DNA from: JBEPVZ01 sp041690695
Lineage (GTDB): Bacteria; Patescibacteriota; Microgenomatia; Daviesbacterales; UBA10151
Assembly (NCBI GenBank): GCA_041690695.1
Contig: JBEPVZ010000012.1
Span: forward strand, 1-29,875
Direction of reading: 5' to 3'
Length of the DNA: 29,875 nucleotides
The notes under the pieces were generated by a model. That model ran no database searches, was not told the DNA's origin, and saw nothing but the letters and a program-made list of their open reading frames with translations. A program made the translations under genes and the position numbers. Below are positions 1-8,358 of the stretch, piece after piece. Numbering within the stretch: the stretch's first letter is position 1; the number at the start of each line of letters is the position of its first letter.

Positions 1-254
1 ATTCCACCCAGCGTTAAACTGGCCAATAACCCCGCCCCAAAAGTTCTCTTGCCTGATAAGATCCAGATTGCCAGAGTAATCTCGTAAGTGGAAAAGACTC
101 TTAATAATAAATGTGCGGGTAGACTATTTCTTAGAAAGGCTGGAAAGTAACCGATCCAATTATCTGGGGTAATAAAAGAAGCAATGGCCGCATACAAAAA
201 GACACTGGCTAAGCCAATTCGAATCAGTAATAGAACAACTTTAGAATTGCTCAT
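1..254 (-). CDS. DoxX-like membrane protein, C-terminally cut by window edge
   Basis: About 84 residues are visible from the ATG at 254 before the gene runs off the left edge. The first helix (about residues 6-25, LLLIRIGLASVFLYAAIASF) is followed by a short loop with a PDNWIGYFP stretch, a polar segment and a second helix (about 55-70). This arrangement resembles DoxX/DoxD-type small four-helix membrane proteins, often linked to quinone or redox chemistry in the membrane; the exact role is unknown. It is divergent from the propeller gene at 331. A TGG-TATGAT extended -10 lies at 264-272, 9 nt from the ATG, so the mRNA is probably leaderless. Family assignment rests on pattern recognition only and half the protein is missing. 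Confidence 0.55.
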   Translation of the reverse strand, partial: MSNSKVVLLLIRIGLASVFLYAAIASFITPDNWIGYFPAFLRNSLPAHLLLRVFSTYEITLAIWILSGKRTFGAGLLASLTLGG

Positions 255-263
255 CTAATAATT

Positions 264-272
264 ATCATACCA
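264..272 (-). promoter_or_regulatory. Extended -10 of the DoxX-like gene
   Basis: On the minus strand TGG-TATGAT (TGn extended -10) is followed by 9 nt and the ATG at 254. No SD is present. Confidence 0.45.
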
Positions 273-317
273 CGGATTCTTACCATATTGTGATTTGTAG
301 TTTTGAAGCAATTTAGC

Positions 318-323
318 TACTAT
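318..323 (+). promoter_or_regulatory. -10 box TACTAT of the propeller gene
   Basis: TACTAT is followed by 7 nt and the GTG start at 331, which places the transcription start at or next to the start codon. This supports the GTG start. Confidence 0.45.
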
Positions 324-330
324 AGGGATA

Positions 331-1632
331 GTGAGACAAAAAGGCTTTAGTACAGTTGCAATTATAATTATTTCAGTAGTTGTTTTATTGGTCGGTTTTT
401 TAATTGTCCATCGATTGCTCAAAACTAATCCTAATGTTCTATCTTCTCTTCGGCAGAATACGCCTTTATCTAACAGTGCTAATGTTTCAACCGCAACTGG
501 GGCGACTGCTCCGCAGTCGCACTTTGACTGTTTAGGTGACGGGGCTTGTCCAGAAATTACTATTCAAGGTGATCCAGTGGCAACTTTACCGGATGGTAGC
601 TTAAGTCCATTTAGAGGTACCGCTGATCCGTCAATTCGTAAAGACCCGACAACCGATAATAAATTTTGGTTGTCTTATTCTTGGCCGACTGTTCATACTC
701 AAGCCAATGGTAAGTTAGTACCCGCCGTAGATATTCATTTAGCTTCAAGTATCGATGGTGGAAAAAGTTGGCAGTCACAAGGTCCACTTTGGCCGTCAAC
801 GGCGGCTACAGATCCCGTTCATAATAATGCTCCAGGTTATACAGTTCACGAGGTCTCAAATCTCTTGCCTGTTTCAAATAACGGCAGCGTAAATTGGTAC
901 GGAGCTCGCTGGACTTATTTTGTTCCCGAGGATGGTGGTTATAAATCATTAGAGACGACTGGTAAGAGCAGTCAACGTATGGAAATTATGCAAGCCTCAA
1001 CTCCGATGGGCTTATCGACAGCTCAAGTCTCAATATTGGGTGGTGCGAGTACGTCACCGAGTTGGGGAACGATCGATACTAACTTATCGACTCTTTCACC
1101 AGAGCTTAAGAGTTGTGATTTCCTCGAACCAGCTCTCTATTACGATAGCTCTACACTTTATATGTCTCTAACTTGTTTTCAGATTGGAGTAGTGGTTTTT
1201 TCAACTCAGCCGACAGGTGATATTCACTCTTGGAAGTGGAAATATAATGGGGTTTTAATGCCAAATGCCAATGCCAGTAAATTAGGCTTAAATGGGGCAA
1301 GCGGTTTTACCCAAGGAGAATTAGCTAAAGATTCAAAAGGTCAATTGGTTGCTATTATGAGTCCGTCAAATAAGGCCTCCGCAAGCGTTGGCTTAAACCA
1401 TTTTGGTTGTTGGATATTTGCCGTTCAGTCTTTGGATTCTCCATCTTTAGCGGTTGATTCTTCCGGAAAATTACAGATTGTCGCGACAGTGACGGCTTCA
1501 GATTTGGGTGCGGCCGGGCCTGGCTCATGTGGTTATGATCCTGCTTCTGCAACTGGGGTAATTATTGCCAGACGTCATTTAAATGAAAAACCAGCCACCA
1601 CAGCAATTTACCAAACTAGCTTCAATCCATAA
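331..1632 (+). CDS. Membrane-anchored beta-propeller (sialidase/GH43-like) surface protein
   Basis: The 433-residue product begins with a prepilin-like N-terminus: RQKGF followed by a long hydrophobic helix (about residues 8-26). It lacks the Glu usually found at position 5 of mature pilins. A Ser/Thr-rich linker (about 35-65) leads to an extracellular domain. An Asp-box, S-x-D-x-G-x-S-W, sits at residues 140-147, and an ADPSIRKDP element near 99-106 resembles blade-1 motifs of five-bladed glycosidase propellers. A carbohydrate-binding or carbohydrate-cleaving surface protein is likely, but catalytic residues cannot be assigned. The GTG start is chosen because TACTAT lies 7 nt upstream and no SD is visible. 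The 3' end overlaps the next gene by 50 nt, suggesting a co-transcribed glycan-active pair. Confidence 0.6.
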   Translation: MRQKGFSTVAIIIISVVVLLVGFLIVHRLLKTNPNVLSSLRQNTPLSNSANVSTATGATAPQSHFDCLGDGACPEITIQGDPVATLPDGSLSPFRGTADPSIRKDPTTDNKFWLSYSWPTVHTQANGKLVPAVDIHLASSIDGGKSWQSQGPLWPSTAATDPVHNNAPGYTVHEVSNLLPVSNNGSVNWYGARWTYFVPEDGGYKSLETTGKSSQRMEIMQASTPMGLSTAQVSILGGASTSPSWGTIDTNLSTLSPELKSCDFLEPALYYDSSTLYMSLTCFQIGVVVFSTQPTGDIHSWKWKYNGVLMPNANASKLGLNGASGFTQGELAKDSKGQLVAIMSPSNKASASVGLNHFGCWIFAVQSLDSPSLAVDSSGKLQIVATVTASDLGAAGPGSCGYDPASATGVIIARRHLNEKPATTAIYQTSFNP

Positions 1633-2905
1633 AATGGTACGCAATATTGTAATTGTTATCGCGATTGTAATCGGGTTGCTGGTAGTTGGGCTAGCGCTTC
1701 ACAAACACAAGCTGAGTGTAGCTCAAAACTCCAGTACTCCTTTAGTATCAACTTCAAAGACTGATTCAGGATCGTTATCGGCAGCTCCAACACCTCCTCC
1801 CGAGATGGCCTCGCTTTTTAATAGCTATAAAAAAACTATCGAGGATTATTCAACTTCTTTAGATTCTCAGATGCCTGCCTCTAAACATCCAGTCACTTAT
1901 GGAGCAGAGCTTTTAGTTGCCAACTCAAATAGAGGGACAGAGCTACTTCAGCCGAATGCGATCAAAGGGGTTCAGTTGGAGCTCGATCGTTTTAAAGAAC
2001 TGGGTATTCAAGGTGTTACTGTCGCGGTCAGTTATCCCTTATTAAAAAGTGATTATGCTAACTCTAGCCAATATTTAGATTTTTATAAACAGGTGGCCTC
2101 AGAAGTCAAGAAGCGAGGTATGAAATTGGATGTTGAGTTGGGGGTAATCTTTGCCAATACCGGTTTTAGTAGTTTATCGGTTGATTACAGCAAATTAAGT
2201 TTAAATCAGTATGAAGCTGACCAACATACGATGGCCCAAACTATTTTGACCAACTTATCGCCTGACTATTTAAATATGGGTGGGGAAGCGGGCACACTAG
2301 CTGGGTTATTAAAACAACCGACTCTAAACACTCCGGCTGGATTTACAGACTATATAAATGTTATTTTAAACGGACTAAATAAAGGAAATACCTTAGTTGG
2401 AGCTGGGGGAGCATCATGGGAGTCAACAGATTTTTCGGAAAGTATTGCTAAAAATACTAATGTCGATTTTATTGATCTTCATATCTACCCCTTAAGCTCA
2501 ACGATTATTACCAATATTACAAAAGATGGTCAGATTGCCAAGCAATATAATAAAAAGTTAGTTATTGATGAGACTTGGTTATATAAAGCTACTTCAGGTC
2601 AAGCCGCCACCAATGTGGCCGCCACCGCCGATATTTTTAAACAAGACGTTTACTCTTTCTGGGCACCGCTTGATCAAGAATATATCCAGATGATTGCGAA
2701 AGTTGCTCAAGTTGAAGGAGCGGATTATATTTCACCCTTTTGGACGAGTTACTTTTTCGCTTATTTAGACTATGACAACAATACCAAGGGTTTAGCCTAC
2801 AAGGATGGCCAAGGGGTGGTTTCAAAAGCTGCTGTAACCAATATGACGGCTGATAAATTTAGCTCAACTGGGTTATTTTATAAAAATCTCATTGGTGGTC
2901 AATAA
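1583..2905 (+). CDS. Membrane-anchored glycoside-hydrolase-like TIM-barrel protein
   Basis: The 440-residue product has a short cytoplasmic tail, one transmembrane helix (about 20-38), a Ser/Thr/Pro linker (about 48-75) and a catalytic-type domain. The pattern fits clan GH-A barrels: NMGGEAG (E235, possible acid/base), a strand ending in DLHIYP (H300), and VIDETW (E330, possible nucleophile). The GH family and substrate are not recognisable. Two starts are possible. ATG 1583 overlaps the upstream gene and gives MKNQPPQQ, which matches the N-terminal tag of three other proteins in this window (MENQLPQQ and relatives). ATG 1634 begins 2 nt after the upstream stop. I prefer 1583 because of the tag. 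No SD or separate promoter is evident, so translation is probably coupled to the propeller gene. Confidence 0.6.
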   Translation: MKNQPPQQFTKLASIHKMVRNIVIVIAIVIGLLVVGLALHKHKLSVAQNSSTPLVSTSKTDSGSLSAAPTPPPEMASLFNSYKKTIEDYSTSLDSQMPASKHPVTYGAELLVANSNRGTELLQPNAIKGVQLELDRFKELGIQGVTVAVSYPLLKSDYANSSQYLDFYKQVASEVKKRGMKLDVELGVIFANTGFSSLSVDYSKLSLNQYEADQHTMAQTILTNLSPDYLNMGGEAGTLAGLLKQPTLNTPAGFTDYINVILNGLNKGNTLVGAGGASWESTDFSESIAKNTNVDFIDLHIYPLSSTIITNITKDGQIAKQYNKKLVIDETWLYKATSGQAATNVAATADIFKQDVYSFWAPLDQEYIQMIAKVAQVEGADYISPFWTSYFFAYLDYDNNTKGLAYKDGQGVVSKAAVTNMTADKFSSTGLFYKNLIGGQ

Positions 2906-3053
2906 ATCAAGTAAATTATTGTACAACTTTGGGAGTACAAGGCTGGTAGTCCGATTGTCAGCTCAATTCCATAATGCTGTATTTTAACGCGTTAGTTATA
3001 ATTTTGCCTCTGCTGATGATTTTCAGGCTCTCAAATTTCAGTATCTGATTAGA
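2906..3053. other. Intergenic gap with a short inverted repeat
   Basis: TTGTAC at 2919-2924 and GTACAA at 2935-2940 form a 6-bp inverted repeat with a 10-nt loop. There is no T-tract, so a terminator is not supported. Nothing else is recognised. Confidence 0.25.
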
Positions 3054-3059
3054 TTGCTG

Positions 3060-3065
3060 TATAAT
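3060..3065 (+). promoter_or_regulatory. Consensus -10 TATAAT of the 3075 gene
   Basis: TATAAT lies 9 nt before the ATG at 3075. It directly follows an alternative TTG start at 3054, which therefore would lie upstream of the transcript. Confidence 0.5.
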
Positions 3066-3074
3066 CCTAATCAG

Positions 3075-3986
3075 ATGAAAAGGTTATTCACAATAAAGTC
3101 GGGAGTTCTAATTTTGGTTATAGGCGTTTGTGGTCTGTTAATTTATAAAAGTTTCCAACCAAATTTAATGGTTTTTAATAATAAAATTACTGCCATTTCG
3201 ACTTCTAAATCAAAGAGTACTTCTCTAGGTGGCACGACTTTTGAGGACGCGCTAGCGAAAGATTGCCAACCGCTCTCAACCATGCATTATAATATCTCAA
3301 AAGGTGAGACAACTTGGACAAAATATCAGCCAGGTGATCCTCTAGATAAAGTTATCTCAAAAATTTCAATTGATAAGTTGCCGCTCAATATTGATTCAAG
3401 TATTCTCGATAGTTTTATTACCAATACATTATCTAATTTAGCGGCTCGGACTGAGATGAATTGTAGTCCACTACAATCGTCCGTGAGTGTTGCTTACAAT
3501 CGAAGTGATCAATCGGTGGCTCTGAAAAATGGTTTACCTACTTATAAAATCCTCGACAGTTTTGAGATTTTTGAAGGGGATCCTAGTCAAAGATTACGAA
3601 AACCTTATACCGATACGATTGCTGGTCTTCAAAAGTTTAGTTTAAACAACAACGACTTTTATTTATTTACAGAACCGTCTTATAAAGACTTTTGGGGGGA
3701 TCTGATGCCAGAAACGGTTTATATTTCCGGTACTCGACAATTTAAGGTTGATAATAACCACAATATATTATCTGTCAGTGTCCAAGCAGTTTTGTTAGGT
3801 AGTCCAGACCGGACTAATCTAGTTAACCAACCCCAATATAGTAATGGCCAGATGGATAGTCAGCAAGAAGATCTTTTTAATCATGACCTGATTATGCATT
3901 TAACTGATTCATCTTCATCTTTTGGGGCAGAAAAACAACAATTAGCTTATTTAAATAAGATGCTCAACAGTGTATCTGAAAAATAA
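3075..3986 (+). CDS. Membrane-anchored protein of unknown function
   Basis: The 303-residue product starts MKRLFTIKSG and has one N-terminal membrane helix (about residues 8-25), then an extracytoplasmic domain with no family I recognise. Two Cys flank the first part of that domain (in AKDCQPL and EMNCSPL) and may form a disulfide. The C-terminus is polar. The start is moved from a possible TTG at 3054 to ATG 3075 because a perfect TATAAT occupies 3060-3065. It is followed by tRNA-Glu on the same strand. Its link to the preceding glycan-active pair is positional only. Confidence 0.6.
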   Translation: MKRLFTIKSGVLILVIGVCGLLIYKSFQPNLMVFNNKITAISTSKSKSTSLGGTTFEDALAKDCQPLSTMHYNISKGETTWTKYQPGDPLDKVISKISIDKLPLNIDSSILDSFITNTLSNLAARTEMNCSPLQSSVSVAYNRSDQSVALKNGLPTYKILDSFEIFEGDPSQRLRKPYTDTIAGLQKFSLNNNDFYLFTEPSYKDFWGDLMPETVYISGTRQFKVDNNHNILSVSVQAVLLGSPDRTNLVNQPQYSNGQMDSQQEDLFNHDLIMHLTDSSSSFGAEKQQLAYLNKMLNSVSEK

Positions 3987-4006
3987 AAGCTATTTTAGTC
4001 GTTATT

Positions 4007-4035
4007 TTGTAATTAGCAGTCTACTTTGATAAAAT
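4007..4035 (+). promoter_or_regulatory. Promoter of tRNA-Glu
   Basis: TTGTAA (4007-4012), a 17-bp spacer ending in TGA, and TAAAAT (4030-4035) form a good sigma70-type extended promoter. Transcription would begin near 4042, about 11 nt before the tRNA. Confidence 0.55.
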
Positions 4036-4052
4036 TGGATCGTATTTAGTAT

Positions 4053-4125
4053 GCCGCCATCGTCTAGTGGTTAGGACGCAGGGTTTTCATCCCTGTAATC
4101 GCGGGTTCGACTCCCGCTGGCGGTA
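4053..4125 (+). tRNA. tRNA-Glu (anticodon UUC)
   Basis: A complete cloverleaf is visible: acceptor GCCGCCA paired with TGGCGGT (with a G-U first pair), a D-arm GTC/GAC, the anticodon stem CAGGG/CCCTG with loop TTTTCAT (anticodon TTC), and T-arm GCGGG/CCCGC around TTCGACT. The discriminator is A and CCA is not encoded. The last tRNA base directly precedes the stop codon of the convergent epimerase gene. Confidence 0.95.
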
Positions 4126-5067
4126 CTAATTAATTTTGGGTAGCCTATTGTAGTACTCAATTGTTAACTTCACACCTTGTTTAAAATTAACTTTTGGCTT
4201 CCAGCCCAATAATTTAGCAGCCTTTTTATTAGATAGAGTATTATGGAGTGGATCACCAGGACGATTAGGACCTTTAATTGGTTTCATTTTTGATTTGAGA
4301 GATTTAGAAATTGCGGCAAAAACTTCATTATTTGAAACGTGTTTACTAGTTGAGATATTAAAGAAGTCTGATTTTTTGTAATTTAGAGCTTTAATATTGG
4401 CCTCGACAACATCCATCACGAAAACGTAATCTCGAGTATGTTTACCATTACCATTCATAATTGGTTGCTCTTTATTTAGTAACTTATGGGTAAAAATAGC
4501 TACCACACCAGCCTCTCGGTTACCATCTTGCCGCGGGCCATAAACGTTGGAATAACGGAGCGACACCCAGTTTATGCCATATAAGTTGCCATATAATTTT
4601 AAATAACTTTCAGCTGCCGCTTTGGAAACTCCATAAAAACTGGTCGGTTTTAAAACTAGTTCCGTTTCTTTAATCGGCATATTTTTTTCGGGAACTTCCC
4701 CATAATAGGCGCCGCCGGTGTTTGAATAAATGATCTTTTTAATAGAGTATTTTTTAGATAATTCCAAGAGATTAATCATTCCTAAAATATTCATATCAGC
4801 ATCTTCTTCAGGGTGATCCATTGAATAGGGAACCTCGTTTTGGGCGGCTAAATGAAAGATAACTTCAGGCTTAAAAGTTTTAAAAACTTTCTCAAGTTTA
4901 ACTTTATCTCTGACATCAACTTTAAAAAATTCTGATTTAGGACTTAAATGCTCTTTTTTACCTGACCTAAGACTATCAACGATTCCGACTTGGTGTTTTA
5001 ATTTAATTAACCGGTCTTGAATATGTGAGCCAATAAAGCCAGCTCCACCAGTTATTAATATTTTCAT
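4126..5067 (-). CDS. NAD-dependent epimerase/dehydratase (UDP-glucose 4-epimerase-like)
   Basis: The 313-residue protein has the extended short-chain dehydrogenase fold. The NAD-binding GGAGFIGS lies at 7-14 with an acidic D31 after strand 2. FHLAAQ is near 71-76, the catalytic YxxxK is YGVSK (Y145, K149) with T117 as the likely Ser/Thr of the triad, and LRYSNVYGPRQ follows. It probably interconverts or modifies a nucleotide sugar (UDP-Glc/UDP-Gal type) for surface polysaccharide; the substrate cannot be fixed from motifs. The length is usual for the family. The gene is divergent from 5176 and convergent with tRNA-Glu, whose 3' end touches its TAG stop. No clear -10 or SD was found. Confidence 0.85.
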   Translation of the reverse strand: MKILITGGAGFIGSHIQDRLIKLKHQVGIVDSLRSGKKEHLSPKSEFFKVDVRDKVKLEKVFKTFKPEVIFHLAAQNEVPYSMDHPEEDADMNILGMINLLELSKKYSIKKIIYSNTGGAYYGEVPEKNMPIKETELVLKPTSFYGVSKAAAESYLKLYGNLYGINWVSLRYSNVYGPRQDGNREAGVVAIFTHKLLNKEQPIMNGNGKHTRDYVFVMDVVEANIKALNYKKSDFFNISTSKHVSNNEVFAAISKSLKSKMKPIKGPNRPGDPLHNTLSNKKAAKLLGWKPKVNFKQGVKLTIEYYNRLPKIN

Positions 5068-5160
5068 AGAGTGGATATGAAGTTATCAGAAATACTTGGT
5101 TTTGTCTACACCAAAAAACTGGAAAGTCTTAATTAGCTAGAAAATAGGGTTAGTTTAGAG

Positions 5161-5166
5161 TAATAT
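5161..5166 (+). promoter_or_regulatory. -10 TAATAT of the 5176 gene
   Basis: TAATAT lies 9 nt upstream of ATG 5176. No SD is present. Confidence 0.4.
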
Positions 5167-5175
5167 AGCTACTTT

Positions 5176-6060
5176 ATGACTGAAAATTTTAACGCTGAAT
5201 TAAAAGCTGCTTTATCGAGTGGCTTTAAGACAGAAGTTCAGGGATTAGACACCTGGGAGGTTGATGGCCCTTATTTAGAACCAGGACAGCAGGGGAGTTA
5301 TGACTCTGATTTCGAACCTTTATTAATTCAACAGGAGGCAGATACTTTTACAGAATTGCTAAGAATAAGAAAAGCTAGCGGAAGATCAACGCATGTTCTT
5401 GATTTATTTGGAAGTGGTTATTTCTTAAGAGATCTGAATCTAGTGAGTAGCTTACATGCAGTTCGACTTAAAGATACTGATGATGTTTATCGAGAGGCGG
5501 CATTTAAACGTTTTATCGCCAGAAAAGAAAATAATGATCCTCGTCAACATCACTATGCAAGGATTGTAGATTATCTTAACCTCATAAAAGAATATCCTTT
5601 TAGAAAAGTTATCGAAGGTAATTTATATCACCCAAAAACTTGGAGTCACTTAGCGTCTAGTCAAAGAACGATGGGCATTCCTGATTTTGATTTAATTGTG
5701 GCCCGACCAAATGGGGCGTTTGCTAATAAGTGTATCGTCCATCCAAACGATTCCCGGGATTATAGTCGGGAAATGACCTTAAGATATGCAAGTATTTTTT
5801 TAAGAATGTTAAATAGAGCCTATACTATTTGTGCGCCTGACAGTGGGATGATTTTTGCCGAAAGTCCGGCGATTATTAGTCAACACTTGGCTAAATTTAA
5901 ACAGATTGCGGAATCGACAGCTAAACTAAAGGTTAATATGATGGATATCCCCGACTATTGGCGAGGAACCGCCTTTAGTATTGTTAAATCCTCTCAATCT
6001 CCAGTCGAAATTGAACAATTAATAACCAGAGCCTTTTTAGGGAGTACTTCAAGCTTGTGA
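5176..6060 (+). CDS. Orphan protein with methyltransferase-like (SAM-fold) features
   Basis: The 294-residue soluble protein has no signal peptide or membrane helix. Residues 73-81 (HVLDLFGSG) resemble motif I of class I SAM methyltransferases. FDLIVARPNGAF at 171-182 sits where motif IV (substrate and catalytic loop) would be expected. The glycine motif is poor (FGSG rather than GxGxG), so this may be a diverged or non-catalytic Rossmann-like domain. It stands alone between divergent and convergent neighbours. A leaderless start is suggested by TAATAT 9 nt upstream. I do not recognise a family, and the methyltransferase idea is tentative. Confidence 0.5.
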   Translation: MTENFNAELKAALSSGFKTEVQGLDTWEVDGPYLEPGQQGSYDSDFEPLLIQQEADTFTELLRIRKASGRSTHVLDLFGSGYFLRDLNLVSSLHAVRLKDTDDVYREAAFKRFIARKENNDPRQHHYARIVDYLNLIKEYPFRKVIEGNLYHPKTWSHLASSQRTMGIPDFDLIVARPNGAFANKCIVHPNDSRDYSREMTLRYASIFLRMLNRAYTICAPDSGMIFAESPAIISQHLAKFKQIAESTAKLKVNMMDIPDYWRGTAFSIVKSSQSPVEIEQLITRAFLGSTSSL

Positions 6061-6140
6061 TTGGAGTTTGTTGAAATGTTTAATCCTTTAGCTCGGGCTG
6101 TTTCCTCAAGTCGGTTTTTAGTATCTTTTTCCTATTAAAA

Positions 6141-8105
6141 TTATTTTTCGGCAGCGGATAAATCATCTTGGAATACTTGATTTGTTGGGTCAATTGCGAC
6201 GGCCTTTTTGAACATCGCAATTGCTTGATCTTGTTGATGCAGGCCAATATATGCCAGTCCTTGGTCATTATATGCCCAGCCATATGAGGGATCTAATTGG
6301 GCAGATTTCTGGGCATCGGTTAAAGCTTGCTGATAATTATTTTTTGATAAATCAATTGCGGAAAGGGTTGTATATGGCGCTGCATATGTAGGTGAAAGTT
6401 GGGTAGCTAATGTTTCTTCGGTTTCTGACTGAGTTAGTAAATTTTGCTTAAAATACGATAGTCCGATCCAGTAATGACAATAAGCTTTTTCCTCGTCAGT
6501 CGTTGCTTCAGTCAATGCTTTGTTCGCTAAAATAATTGTCTGACTGTACTGACCTGATTCGTATGATTGTTTAGTGGAACCTAGATCTGGGCTAAAACTT
6601 GGATTTTCAGAGTTGTTATTAGATGTTTTTATGGTTGACAAAATAAAATCAACATCGTTTTGAGTTAAATCTGGAGCGGCGATGATCATGCTATACCCGT
6701 GGTCCTGATTATCAAAGAAATCAATCATGCTTATTTTGCTAACCTCGGGTGTTCGTTGTTGGTAACCTCTTATATTTGTTGTATTGAAGCTGTAGACATT
6801 ATTATCCTGTTTATTGGATTCGGTCACTTTGAGTTTTTTTAAGGTCAGGAGTATAAATTTGCCGTAAGCCTGACCTGCTGGAGTACTATAAGTAATTTGG
6901 TCAGGAGTAGTATTTAAGATTGCTGAATAGAAATTGTAACTAGATTGAATATTCTCTGCTCCCATGACAGCTTTTAGTTTATTAGCATCATTAGGGTTAG
7001 TGGCCTGATAGCCGGTAATAAGACTAGGTGCAGCAACTAAACTAATTGAGCGATTTTGATCAAATTTAACAATATTTATCTCACCATCTGAATGCTTATC
7101 TACGACATTTTTCCAAGGCGACTGGAAATTCACTCCTATATAACTGAAACTAGGATAATCGCTTAAGTTAACCTGAGGTTTAAGCAGTTGTCGACTAGTG
7201 GGTACGATATAAGCTAAAGGAGTTTTTTCTTTGGAATAAAGAATATGAGCTAAGGGAGTTAAATAAAGTTGAGGCATAAATTGGAAGACTAAGACAATAC
7301 AAATGGCCAAAATTCCCAATATTAAAGCAATGATTTTCGGGATGGTAAATAGTTTAACCGTTGAGATATCTGTTGAAGCGGTTTGGGATTGAAGCTTTCG
7401 ATAGACAAAAGTGAAGGCGATGGCGATAGTCGGGGCAGCCAGTACTAATCCAATTCCAAGTGCCAGTAGGCCTAAGATGGCAATTCCTAAAAAGAGTAGA
7501 TATAGCAGGGTTAAATTACCTTTCATACCTTTGGTTGCGACTAGACTTCGCTTTAATGATTCAACTGTTCCTAAGTTTTGATCAACCACAAAGAACGTTC
7601 CGAAAATAAAATCAAATGACCAAATCAGACCTGGAATTATTAACATAATAAAACCCCCTAGAATAATTAGGCTAATAAGAATAGTTGTAAATACAAATTG
7701 AGGCAGAACTTTGCATTTAGCAATTAGTTCCGAGGGAACAATTTTTTGACCATCAGTGAGTTTAATTAGGGCGGATAAAACAATGATTGAGAAAAGAGGA
7801 GAGATAATATAGCTATTAATCAGCCCAATAATAAATAGCAAAATTGGTTGGTTAATTAATGTCCCTAAAAATTTATTAATATAAGAATCAATCGCAAAAA
7901 AGGCTATGTAAAATAGACCGAGCAAAAGAACTATTCCAATGTGCGAAGTCGTGGTATGCCAACCAAACGAGATGGCCTCTTTTTTAGAAAAACCAGTGGT
8001 TGGAGAAGCTAGTGGAGTATTCGTCGGTACTGATGGGGGAGGGGTGGCAGGAGTTGTCGCTATCGGTTGGGTTGTATTAACAGGATTATTGTCCACTCTA
8101 AACAT
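6141..8105 (-). CDS. Multi-pass membrane protein with C-terminal TPR repeats
   Basis: The 654-residue protein has a Pro/Thr-rich N-terminal tail (about 1-38). It is followed by a hydrophobic region with roughly five or six helices (about 50-245) that resembles DUF975/GDPD-membrane-domain-like proteins, including the segment IIPGLIWSFDFIFG. A further helix lies near 255-275. An extracytoplasmic domain (about 290-500) follows, and then at least three TPR-like units (about 530-650, for example AYNDQGLAYIGLHQQDQAI). A scaffolding role at the membrane is likely; the function is unknown. A TATACT -10 at 8107-8112 sits only 1 nt from ATG 8105. By the local leaderless pattern the real start may be GTG at 8096, giving MDNNPVN, which resembles the tagged N-termini of other proteins here. 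Confidence 0.6.
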   Translation of the reverse strand: MFRVDNNPVNTTQPIATTPATPPPSVPTNTPLASPTTGFSKKEAISFGWHTTTSHIGIVLLLGLFYIAFFAIDSYINKFLGTLINQPILLFIIGLINSYIISPLFSIIVLSALIKLTDGQKIVPSELIAKCKVLPQFVFTTILISLIILGGFIMLIIPGLIWSFDFIFGTFFVVDQNLGTVESLKRSLVATKGMKGNLTLLYLLFLGIAILGLLALGIGLVLAAPTIAIAFTFVYRKLQSQTASTDISTVKLFTIPKIIALILGILAICIVLVFQFMPQLYLTPLAHILYSKEKTPLAYIVPTSRQLLKPQVNLSDYPSFSYIGVNFQSPWKNVVDKHSDGEINIVKFDQNRSISLVAAPSLITGYQATNPNDANKLKAVMGAENIQSSYNFYSAILNTTPDQITYSTPAGQAYGKFILLTLKKLKVTESNKQDNNVYSFNTTNIRGYQQRTPEVSKISMIDFFDNQDHGYSMIIAAPDLTQNDVDFILSTIKTSNNNSENPSFSPDLGSTKQSYESGQYSQTIILANKALTEATTDEEKAYCHYWIGLSYFKQNLLTQSETEETLATQLSPTYAAPYTTLSAIDLSKNNYQQALTDAQKSAQLDPSYGWAYNDQGLAYIGLHQQDQAIAMFKKAVAIDPTNQVFQDDLSAAEK

Positions 8106-8106
8106 C

Positions 8107-8112
8107 AGTATA
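8107..8112 (-). promoter_or_regulatory. -10 TATACT of the TPR membrane protein gene
   Basis: TATACT on the minus strand is 1 nt from ATG 8105 and 10 nt from the in-frame GTG at 8096, which favours the GTG start. Confidence 0.4.
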
Positions 8113-8150
8113 TGGGTAGCTCAATTGCTAAGTCAAGAGAAGTTTCAGAG

Positions 8151-8255
8151 CTATTTTCGATTTTTGCTCATATATCTCAAAATTAAAAGAGTGGCAATGG
8201 AAATAGGGATTCCTAAAGGCAGGATAATGACTAGTAAGGCTTGGAGCGCATCCAT
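8151..8255 (-). CDS. Possible 34-residue single-helix membrane protein
   Basis: A short frame (MDALQALLVIILPLGIPI then SIATLLILRYMSKNRK) encodes a near-perfect single transmembrane helix with a basic C-terminal tail, as expected for small membrane proteins that sit with the positive end inside. It lies 45 nt upstream of the TPR membrane protein gene on the same strand. No good -10 or SD is seen, so it could be chance. The hydrophobic character and basic tail are the only support. Confidence 0.35.
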   Translation of the reverse strand: MDALQALLVIILPLGIPISIATLLILRYMSKNRK

Positions 8256-8345
8256 AATAGATAAACTTTAAAGGACTGAGGAATAAGTGTCAAATAAGAT
8301 CGTTATTTATTACGAAAAAGTATATTAAAAAGACTAGAAATAGAT

Positions 8346-8351
8346 TATAGT
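8346..8351 (+). promoter_or_regulatory. -10 TATAGT of the desaturase-like gene
   Basis: TATAGT is followed by 7 nt and the GTG start at 8359, matching the leaderless spacing seen elsewhere in the window. Confidence 0.45.
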
Positions 8352-8358
8352 CAAGAAT

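Noticed and set aside
2919..2940. Terminator after the 2905 stop
   Set aside because: The 6-bp inverted repeat is AT-rich and not followed by a T-tract.
7939..8271. 110-codon plus-strand frame opposite the TPR membrane protein start
   Set aside because: It mirrors the Pro/Thr-rich N-terminus of the minus-strand gene (Gly/Val-rich antisense translation) and has no -10 or SD.
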